Assembly (NCBI GenBank): GCA_902793875.1
Contig: CADBFL010000026.1
Coordinates: forward strand, 1-12,934
From: an uncultured Eubacteriales bacterium
GTDB lineage: Bacteria; Bacillota; Clostridia; Peptostreptococcales; Anaerovoracaceae
Length of the DNA: 12,934 nt
Direction: 5' to 3'
Shown: positions 6,199-11,920 of the stretch, piece after piece
Numbering within the stretch: position 1 is the stretch's first letter
How the letters are laid out: each line of letters starts with the position of its first letter
Position numbers and translations under genes: made by a program
Notes under the pieces: generated by a model
Databases searched by the model: none
The model's input: only the letters and a program-made list of their open reading frames with translations
Told to the model about the DNA's origin: nothing

Positions 6199-7583
6199 TG
6201 GGCATTATTGCAGGATTCATGGTGCCTCATCCGCCGATGATAGTTCCGCAGGTCGGAAGGGGCGGCGAGGCGCAGGTGGAAGACACCGTAAAGGCATATG
6301 AGAGGGTCGCGGATGAGATCGCGGAGCTGAGACCGGAGACGATAGTCATTACGAGCCCGCATTCCGTGATGTACGCGGATTACTTTCACATCTCGCCGGG
6401 AAGCGGCGCGAAGGGGGATCTTGCTTCGTTCAGAGCCCCTGGGGTAAAATTCGACGAAAGATACGATGAAGAACTTATCGGAGAGATATGCAGGCTCGCG
6501 GATGAAGAGGATTTCCCTGCGGGCACCCTCGGAGAGCGGGATCCTTCTCTCGACCACGGAACGATGGTGCCGCTGTGGTTCATAAGAAACAGGTACAAAG
6601 AGGGAAAGATAATACGCATCGGGCTTTCGGGGCTGCCTCTTATCGATCATTACAGGCTCGGGCAGATCATACAGAAAGCGGCTGAGAACACCGGCCGCAG
6701 GACGGTATTCGTCGGAAGCGGGGACCTCTCGCATAAGCTGCAGGACTACGGCCCTTACGGCTTCGCGCCGGAAGGCCCCGAGTACGATGAACGCATCATG
6801 GATGTGATGGGAAGGGCGGCCTTCGGCGAGCTCTTCGATTTCGACGAGGGCTTCTGCGACAGAGCGGCGGAATGCGGTCACCGATCCTTTGTCATAATGG
6901 CCGGAGCTTTCGACGGTCTCGCCGTAAAGGCTGAGAAGCTGGTCCACCAGGATGTGACCGGGGTCGGCTACGGCATATGCTCATTCTATCCGGAAGGACC
7001 TGATGAAAGCAGGCGCTTTCTCAGAACGAGGCTCGATGATCTCGAAAAGGAGATAACGGACAGACACGCGAACTCGGATGAATACGTCAGGCTGGCCTAT
7101 GCGTCTGTCGAGGCGTATGTCAGCGGGAGAAAGACCATCCCTGTCCCCGAAGGTCTTCCGGAGGAGCTTACGGGCAGGAGGGCGGGAGCCTTTGTATCGA
7201 TACACGAACACGGAGCTCTCCGCGGATGCATAGGGACCATAAGTCCGACGAGGTCCTCGCTCGCCGAAGAGATTATCGCCAACGCGATAAGCGCATGCTC
7301 GCGGGATCCGAGGTTCTCCCCGATAAGACCGGACGAGCTGCCGTGGCTCGAGATCAGCGTGGATGTGCTCGGAGAGCCGGAGGACATAGATTCAAAGGAC
7401 ATGCTCGATGTGAAGAGATACGGCGTGATAGTCACATCAGGCAGGAAGAGGGGGCTGCTGCTGCCTGACCTCGAAGGCGTCGACACGGTCGATCAGCAGA
7501 TAGACATAGCAAGGCAGAAGGCGGGCATACATAAATTCGAGAAGTACAGCCTGCAGAGATTCGAAGTCATAAGGCATTACTGA
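6198..7583 (+). CDS. MEMO-AMMECR1 fusion: AmmeMemoRadiSam system proteins B and A in one chain
   Basis: A 461-residue two-domain protein. Residues 1-265 are a MEMO (LigB-like, class III dioxygenase fold) domain. It shows 'FMVPHPPMIVPQVG' (His11), 'TSPHSVMYADYF' (His55), 'DHGTMVPL' (His120), 'GSGDLSH' (173-179) and 'ECGHRS' (Cys226). His11, His55 and Cys226 correspond to the metal-site His, His and Cys of human MEMO1. After a short helical linker, residues 290-461 form an AMMECR1 domain with its signature LRGCIGT (341-347), 'DPRFSPIRPDELPWLEISVDVL' and 'GLLLPDLEGVDTVDQQI'. In many organisms these are separate genes. ATG 6198 is chosen: GAGGAG lies eight bases upstream and the start overlaps the previous stop, whereas GTG 6189 has no ribosome site. 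The radical SAM partner begins one base after the stop. The biochemical role of the system is poorly known to me. Confidence 0.93.
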   Translation: MGIIAGFMVPHPPMIVPQVGRGGEAQVEDTVKAYERVADEIAELRPETIVITSPHSVMYADYFHISPGSGAKGDLASFRAPGVKFDERYDEELIGEICRLADEEDFPAGTLGERDPSLDHGTMVPLWFIRNRYKEGKIIRIGLSGLPLIDHYRLGQIIQKAAENTGRRTVFVGSGDLSHKLQDYGPYGFAPEGPEYDERIMDVMGRAAFGELFDFDEGFCDRAAECGHRSFVIMAGAFDGLAVKAEKLVHQDVTGVGYGICSFYPEGPDESRRFLRTRLDDLEKEITDRHANSDEYVRLAYASVEAYVSGRKTIPVPEGLPEELTGRRAGAFVSIHEHGALRGCIGTISPTRSSLAEEIIANAISACSRDPRFSPIRPDELPWLEISVDVLGEPEDIDSKDMLDVKRYGVIVTSGRKRGLLLPDLEGVDTVDQQIDIARQKAGIHKFEKYSLQRFEVIRHY

Positions 7584-7584
7584 T

Positions 7585-8445
7585 ATGGCGGGATGTGAAG
7601 TCTGTTTCAGACACTGCGAGATACCCGAAGGGGGGACCGGCTTCTGCGGAGCCAGGACCTGCGAGGGAGGCGTGGTAAAGGCCGCGAATTACGGCCTTGT
7701 CACTTCGCTCGCCCTCGACCCTGTAGAAAAGAAGCCTCTTTCGAGGTTCCGTCCCGGCTCAATGATAATCTCGGCCGGAAGCTATGGCTGCAATCTGAGA
7801 TGCCCATTCTGCCAGAACAACAGCATCTCATGGTCGGATGAGGCCTTCGCTCTTGCCGGCAGGGTCCCGTACATGCCTCCTGAGAAACTCGCTGCCATAG
7901 CGGAAGCGGCTGTCCCTGATGGGAACATCGGAGTCGCGTTCACATACAACGAGCCTCTGGTCGGATACGAATATGTCAGGGACACGGCGAAGCTCGTTCA
8001 CGAGGCGGGCCTTGTGAATGTGCTGGTGACAAACGGCACGGCAGAGCTCAGCGTGCTCGAAGAGCTCGCGCCGCACATCGACGCCATGAACATAGACCTG
8101 AAGGGCTTTAGCGGCTCATACTACAGGGACCTTCTCGGAGGGGATCTTTCGATTGTGAAGGATTTCATCAGAGAAGCCGTGAAGGTCTGCCACGTCGAAC
8201 TCACGACCCTGATCATCCCCGGAGAGAACGATTCCGAGGATGAGATGAGGGAGATGACTGCGTGGATAGCAGGACTCATGGACGGAGAAGGCAGGGTGAC
8301 TGGAGCAGAGATCCCGCTGCACATCTCGAGGTTCTTCCCGCAGTTCAGGATGACCGACAGAAGAGCGACCGATGTGAGACATATATACAGGCTCGCGGAT
8401 ATCGCCCGTGAGAAGCTGAGATACGTATATACCGGAAACTGTTAG
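7585..8445 (+). CDS. amrS: AmmeMemoRadiSam system radical SAM enzyme
   Basis: A 286-residue radical SAM protein. An N-terminal Cys cluster (Cys4, Cys7, Cys11, Cys21, in 'CEVCFRHC...GFCGAR') precedes the 4Fe-4S/SAM motif CxxxCxxC at Cys69, Cys73 and Cys76 ('GCNLRCPFC'). 'FTYNEPLV' near residue 118 and 'MNIDLKGF' near 170 are typical of this pyruvate-formate-lyase-activase-like family. 'SRFFPQFRMTD' near 250 is characteristic of the AmmeMemoRadiSam branch. The protein ends at 'RYVYTGNC'. The longer homologues I remember continue past 'YVYxGN' with a CxxC-type tail, so this looks like a short form. ATG 7585 follows the fusion gene by one base with little Shine-Dalgarno sequence, so translational coupling is likely. 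Its substrate is unknown; co-translation with the MEMO-AMMECR1 fusion implies a shared pathway. Confidence 0.92.
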   Translation: MAGCEVCFRHCEIPEGGTGFCGARTCEGGVVKAANYGLVTSLALDPVEKKPLSRFRPGSMIISAGSYGCNLRCPFCQNNSISWSDEAFALAGRVPYMPPEKLAAIAEAAVPDGNIGVAFTYNEPLVGYEYVRDTAKLVHEAGLVNVLVTNGTAELSVLEELAPHIDAMNIDLKGFSGSYYRDLLGGDLSIVKDFIREAVKVCHVELTTLIIPGENDSEDEMREMTAWIAGLMDGEGRVTGAEIPLHISRFFPQFRMTDRRATDVRHIYRLADIAREKLRYVYTGNC

Positions 8446-8454
8446 GAGAACGAC

Positions 8455-9042
8455 ATGGATAAAAGCACGATCGATTACTACAACAGAAATGCCGACCGCT
8501 ACTACTGGAACACGGTAGGAGTGGACATGGACGCTTTCAGAAAGAAATTCGCGTCATACCTGCCGGGCGAAGCATCGGTGATCGACATGGGATGCGGAAG
8601 CGGGCGGGACGTCATGGCTTTCTCCGATATGGGTCATGACGCGGCCGGCCTCGACGGAGCAAAGGAGCTTCTGAAGCTTGCAGAAGAGAGGCTCGGGATC
8701 AGAACGGTCTGCGCCGACATGTCGGAGTATAAAGCGACGGCTCCGTTCGACGGCATATGGTGCTGCGCGTCTCTCATCCATCTGAACGATGAAGAAAAAG
8801 CGCGCTTTTTCAGCAACCTCGACCGCAATCTCAGGCCGGGCGGAGTATTGTTCATATCTGTAAAAGACGGCATAGTCACAGGCAGGGACAGCGACGGAGT
8901 CTACACATGCAACTGCACCGGAGAAGAACTCGGGAAATACCTCGAAGACGCCGGCTGCGAGCTGCTCGACAGCAAGGTGACTGCAGACGCGATGGGAAGA
9001 AGCGGCGTCAGATGGATCAACGTATTTGCGAAAAAGAAATGA
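8455..9042 (+). CDS. Class I SAM-dependent methyltransferase
   Basis: A 195-residue Rossmann-fold methyltransferase. Motif I is VIDMGCGSGRD (42-52), motif II is centred on 'AAGLDGAKELL' (63-73; Asp67 would contact the SAM ribose), motif III is 'CADMSEY' (86-92) and the later strand is 'FDGIWCCASLIHL' (98-110). 'LRPGGVLFISVKDG' (126-139) is the usual post-motif strand. Cys-rich spots (Cys103-Cys104, and CNC at 152-154) are notable but not a clear metal site. The opening 'YYNRNADRYYWNT' is common in methyltransferases of the Methyltransf_11/25 type. ATG 8455 has AGGAGA five bases upstream, and the gene follows the radical SAM gene by nine bases in the same operon. The substrate is unknown; it may modify a product of the AmmeMemoRadiSam enzymes or be an unrelated passenger. 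Confidence 0.9.
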   Translation: MDKSTIDYYNRNADRYYWNTVGVDMDAFRKKFASYLPGEASVIDMGCGSGRDVMAFSDMGHDAAGLDGAKELLKLAEERLGIRTVCADMSEYKATAPFDGIWCCASLIHLNDEEKARFFSNLDRNLRPGGVLFISVKDGIVTGRDSDGVYTCNCTGEELGKYLEDAGCELLDSKVTADAMGRSGVRWINVFAKKK

Positions 9043-9057
9043 GGCCGGAAGCAGCTC

Positions 9058-9783
9058 ATGAGCGATAAGACAGCGGAACTGAAAAGGATACTTGAACGGG
9101 CGAGGCGCATAGTCTTCTTCGGAGGCGCGGGCGTATCGACTGCGAGCGGCATACCCGACTTCCGCTCGGAGGACGGGCTGTACTCTGCAGACTGCGGAGG
9201 AGTCCCTCCTGAAACCATACTCAGCGCGACTTATTTTGCGCTCCATACGGCTGAGTTCTTCGATTTCTACCGGAAGCACATGGTGCATCCCGGAGCAAAG
9301 CCGAACGTCGTCCACAGATATCTGTACGGACTCGAAAAGGAGGACCGGCTCCGCGGCATAGTGACGCAGAACATCGACGGCCTGCATAAGATGGCGGGCA
9401 ACAAGAGGGTGTATGAGCTGCACGGCAGCGTGCATGAGAATTACTGCGTTGACTGCGAGGCGTCATATCCTCTCGAAAAGATCATGGAGAGCGAAGGCGT
9501 GCCCCGCTGCGACAGCTGCGGCGGCATAATAAAGCCCTGGGTCGTCCTTTACGGGGAGATGCCCGATAAATACACCGGCATAGGCGCCTGCAGGGAGATA
9601 TCCGGCGCCGACTGCCTGATCGTCGCCGGGACGTCGCTTCAGGTCGAGCCTGCGGCATCGTATATCGACTGTTTCAGCGGCAGGGACCTCGTCGTGATAA
9701 ACAAAGAGCCGACGCCCGCTGATGAAAGGGCAACGCTCGTCATAAGAGGCGATGTTGCAGAGGTCTTCGGAGAACTCGGATAA
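9058..9783 (+). CDS. Sir2-family NAD+-dependent protein deacylase (sirtuin)
   Basis: A 241-residue bacterial sirtuin that would remove acyl groups from lysine using NAD+, giving nicotinamide and O-acyl-ADP-ribose. The NAD motif is GAGVSTASGIPDFRS (23-37). 'TQNIDGLH' (103-110) and catalytic His122 in 'ELHGSVHENYC' are intact. A structural zinc site is complete: Cys130, Cys133, Cys151 and Cys154. 'GTSLQVEPA' (191-199) and 'VINKEPTP' (213-220) complete the Rossmann side. The sequence resembles the Thermotoga Sir2 type (class U) rather than the CobB/SIRT5 type. The start at 9058 follows GGAAG and lies 15 bases after the methyltransferase stop. It is the last gene of the operon, followed by a strong terminator. 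A macrodomain gene lies 0.9 kb further on. Targets are not known. Confidence 0.94.
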   Translation: MSDKTAELKRILERARRIVFFGGAGVSTASGIPDFRSEDGLYSADCGGVPPETILSATYFALHTAEFFDFYRKHMVHPGAKPNVVHRYLYGLEKEDRLRGIVTQNIDGLHKMAGNKRVYELHGSVHENYCVDCEASYPLEKIMESEGVPRCDSCGGIIKPWVVLYGEMPDKYTGIGACREISGADCLIVAGTSLQVEPAASYIDCFSGRDLVVINKEPTPADERATLVIRGDVAEVFGELG

Positions 9784-9794
9784 GCAGCCGGATG

Positions 9795-9819
9795 AGAAGC
9801 GCCGCGGCGCTTCTTTTTT
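9795..9819 (+). terminator. Intrinsic terminator after the sirtuin gene
   Basis: AGAAGCGC (9795-9802) pairs perfectly with GCGCTTCT (9807-9814) around the tetraloop CGCG and runs into T6 (9814-9819). It is the strongest terminator in the window and closes the alcohol dehydrogenase-to-sirtuin operon. Confidence 0.9.
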
Positions 9820-9867
9820 GTGCGGGCGATTTGTCGCATGGCGGGCGACCACTGCTCTCCTTGCCGG

Positions 9868-9876
9868 TGCTAAGAT
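9868..9876 (+). promoter_or_regulatory. Candidate extended -10 promoter for the VWA gene
   Basis: TGCTAAGAT (TG, one base, TAAGAT) lies 47 bases before the VWA start codon, after the strong terminator. There is no matching -35 box at normal spacing. It overlaps the first bases of the inverted repeat at 9874-9902. Confidence 0.35.
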
Positions 9877-9902
9877 GCGCATGAAGGATAAAACTGCGCA
9901 TC
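9874..9902. promoter_or_regulatory. Inverted repeat before the VWA gene (possible operator or leader hairpin)
   Basis: GATGCGCA (9874-9881) and TGCGCATC (9895-9902) are perfect 8-bp arms separated by 13 bases. The repeat lies between the candidate -10 element and the ribosome binding site AGGAGG (9911-9916). No T-run follows, so it is not a terminator. Confidence 0.5.
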
Positions 9903-9922
9903 AAAGGTGAAGGAGGAATGAA

Positions 9923-10591
9923 ATGAGCAAGGATAAAAAGGATAAGAGGAACGAAAACAAAAGAGTGGAAGTGGTATTCATCATGGACCGCAGCGGCTCC
10001 ATGGCAGGACTCGAGGCCGATACCATTGGAGGCTTCAACTCGATGCTCGAAAAGCAGAAGAAGGAAGAGGGGGAGGTCATCTGGTCGACAGTGCTCTTCG
10101 ATCACGTGTCCGAGGTGGTGCACGACAGAGTGTCCATCGACAGGGTGGATGAGCTCGATGAGGACACATACTTCGTCAGAGGAAGCACTGCGCTGCTTGA
10201 CGCCGTCGGCGGAGCCATACGCCACATCGGGAATGTCCATAAATACGCAAGGGAAGAAGACAGGCCCGAAAAGACGGTGTTCGTGATCACGACCGACGGG
10301 ATGGAGAATTCCAGCGTGATATACGACTACGCAAAGGTAAAGCGCATGATAAAAAGGCAGCAGGAGAGATACGGCTGGGAATTCATATTCCTCGGGGCGA
10401 ATATCGACGCCGTCGGCGTTGCGGGCAGGATAGGCATCAGCGAAGAAAGGGCCGCGAGATTCCACAATGACGGAGCGGGCATAGCAGTGAATTTCTCAGC
10501 TGTATCCGAGACCATCAGAGGAGTGAGGGCCAAAGGCGTGATATGCGAGGAATCGCTCGACGCCATACGAAAAGATTACAGCTCGAGATAA
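9923..10591 (+). CDS. Cytoplasmic von Willebrand factor A (VWA) domain protein
   Basis: A 222-residue protein with no signal peptide or membrane segment. After a Lys-rich start (1-14) a VWA fold begins at 'VEVVFIMDRSGSM' (15-27). The MIDAS metal-binding residues are present: DxSxS as Asp22, Ser24 and Ser26, Thr89 in 'RGSTALLDAVG', and Asp125 in 'VITTDGMENSS'. The final section has 'WEFIFLGANIDAVGVAGRIGI' (152-172). VWA domains bind Mg2+ and mediate protein contacts, and cytoplasmic forms often occur with AAA+, Ter-type stress or nucleotide-signalling proteins. The start has AGGAGG six bases upstream. No terminator is seen before the macrodomain gene about 100 bases on, so the two may be co-transcribed. 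The partner is unknown. Confidence 0.88.
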   Translation: MSKDKKDKRNENKRVEVVFIMDRSGSMAGLEADTIGGFNSMLEKQKKEEGEVIWSTVLFDHVSEVVHDRVSIDRVDELDEDTYFVRGSTALLDAVGGAIRHIGNVHKYAREEDRPEKTVFVITTDGMENSSVIYDYAKVKRMIKRQQERYGWEFIFLGANIDAVGVAGRIGISEERAARFHNDGAGIAVNFSAVSETIRGVRAKGVICEESLDAIRKDYSSR

Positions 10592-10630
10592 CGGGATAAT
10601 AAGAAGTTCCGAAAACATGACAGTATTTGG

Positions 10631-10638
10631 TGTAAAAT
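10631..10638 (+). promoter_or_regulatory. Weak candidate -10 region before the macrodomain gene
   Basis: TGTAAAAT lies about 57 bases before the macrodomain start codon in an AT-rich patch between the two genes. TTCCGA at 10607-10612 is a poor -35 candidate at 18 bases from TGTAAA. A secondary promoter is possible but not established. Confidence 0.28.
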
Positions 10639-10651
10639 AAGCATGCAGAAA

Positions 10652-10679
10652 GCCGGCATGTCCACGGGGGCGTGCCGGC
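10652..10679 (+). promoter_or_regulatory. Leader hairpin just before the macrodomain gene
   Basis: GCCGGCATG (10652-10660) pairs with CGTGCCGGC (10671-10679), nine pairs with one G-U, around a 10-base G-rich loop. It ends five bases before the ribosome binding site GGAGG (10684-10688) and has no T-run. It could stabilise the mRNA, act as a processed end or affect translation start. No known riboswitch class was recognised. Confidence 0.5.
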
Positions 10680-10694
10680 GTCCGGAGGTACCGA

Positions 10695-11828
10695 ATGGCA
10701 TTACAGATAATACGGAACAACATAGTGAATGTGGAGGCCGACGCCATAGTCAACACCGCCAATCCGGCCGTCGCTGTCGGGCCCGGAGTCGACGAGGCCG
10801 TATATACGGCTGCGGGATGGGACCGGCTGATCGAGGCAAGACGGGTCATAGGTCCGATGGAGCCGGGGCAGGTCGCCGCGACTCCGGCGTTCGATCTTCG
10901 TGCAAAGTACATCATACACGCGATCGGTCCTGCCTGGAGAGGCGGCGGGTACGGAGAGAGGGATACCGTGGCAAAGTGCTACAGCGGAGCTCTTGCTCTC
11001 GCGCTCGAACTCGGATGCGAGTCGATAGCATTCCCTCTCATGGCGACCGGCACTTACGGATTTCCGAAGGATGAGGCTCTTAAAACAGCGATAAGAGAGA
11101 TAAGCACATTCCTTCTCGACAACGAGATGGAAGTCATGCTCGTTGTCTACGACAAGGAGTCTTTTGAAGTATCCGGCAAGCTCTTCGCAGACATAAAGTC
11201 CTACATCGAAGAGGATGAGATAAGGGAGGGCATGCGTTATCTCAGCGACATGCAGACGGCCGGCAGCTTCGGCGGACGATCGGGCAGGAGGAAGGCAATG
11301 CGCGATCGCGGCGGAAGGATGCTGTCGCGAGCAGAGGAGATCCCGGTAAATCTTTCGCAGGATAGAATGGCTGATCTGCAGTCATACGAGGTCGAAGAGC
11401 CCGACGTGATGCTGCCCGATCGTTATCCGGATATGGTAAAACAGTTCAGTGCTGAAGAGGACCTGCTGGATGAGCGCCTCCTGCACATGGACAAGACTTT
11501 CCAGGAGCATCTCTTCTGGCTCATAGACCACAGAGGCATGACGGATCCCGAAGTGTACAAGAAAGCCAATATAGACAGAAAACTTTTTTCGAAGATCAGG
11601 AGCGACATCAATTATTCGCCGTCGAAGAAGACCGCCCTGGCGCTTGCCATAGCGCTCGAGCTGAGCATGGACGAGACCATCGACCTTCTCGGAAGAGCGG
11701 GGCTCGCGCTGTCTCCTTCGATCAGATTCGACAAGATCATCGGATACTGCATAGAGCACGGCAACTACGACATATACGAGATAAACAACGTCCTCTTCAA
11801 ATACGACCAGCCGCTTCTGGGCGCATAG
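10695..11828 (+). CDS. Macrodomain protein with a helical, HTH-like C-terminal domain
   Basis: A 377-residue protein. Residues 1-165 are a macrodomain (ADP-ribose binding or hydrolysis): 'DAIVNTANP' (16-24), the phosphate loop 'GPGVDEAVYTAAG' (29-41, where most relatives have GGGVDGAI..AAG), 'YIIHAIGP' (72-79) and 'MATGTYGFP' (116-124). Residues 166-250 are a charged linker with a Gly/Arg patch (about 190-212). The C-terminal domain (about 255-377) is all-helical, with 'DPEVYKKANIDRKLFSKIR' (284-302) and 'KKTALALAIALELSMDETIDLLGRAGLALSPS' split across 311-342, and ends 'EINNVLFKYDQPLLGA'. It resembles an XRE/Cro-like helix-turn-helix scaffold; I have seen this tail on other Firmicute macrodomain proteins, but its role is unclear to me. 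The start has GGAGG six bases upstream. It may bind DNA or RNA in response to ADP-ribose-type ligands, which is speculation. Confidence 0.88.
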   Translation: MALQIIRNNIVNVEADAIVNTANPAVAVGPGVDEAVYTAAGWDRLIEARRVIGPMEPGQVAATPAFDLRAKYIIHAIGPAWRGGGYGERDTVAKCYSGALALALELGCESIAFPLMATGTYGFPKDEALKTAIREISTFLLDNEMEVMLVVYDKESFEVSGKLFADIKSYIEEDEIREGMRYLSDMQTAGSFGGRSGRRKAMRDRGGRMLSRAEEIPVNLSQDRMADLQSYEVEEPDVMLPDRYPDMVKQFSAEEDLLDERLLHMDKTFQEHLFWLIDHRGMTDPEVYKKANIDRKLFSKIRSDINYSPSKKTALALAIALELSMDETIDLLGRAGLALSPSIRFDKIIGYCIEHGNYDIYEINNVLFKYDQPLLGA

Positions 11829-11851
11829 GGCGCGGATATCCTGACAATACA

Positions 11852-11898
11852 AAACCGCTGCGCGGCGATGGACGCTGCGCAGCGGTTTGCCGCTTTTT
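11852..11898. terminator. Bidirectional terminator between converging genes
   Basis: AAACCGCTGCGC (11852-11863) pairs perfectly with 11877-11888 over 12 bases around a 13-base loop. On the plus strand a small alternative hairpin (GCGG 11882-11885 with CCGC 11890-11893) leads into T5 (11894-11898). On the minus strand the main stem runs into TTTT (complement of 11851-11854). It lies between the stops of the macrodomain and DUF3048 genes and can serve both. Confidence 0.8.
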
Positions 11899-11920
11899 CA
11901 GTTCCTGTGACAGACAGGCA

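Noticed and set aside
9058..9783. SirTM-type ADP-ribosylating sirtuin based on the nearby macrodomain
   Set aside because: The sequence fits an ordinary class U deacylase; no lipoate-ligase-like or GcvH-like partner is present, and a terminator separates it from the macrodomain gene.
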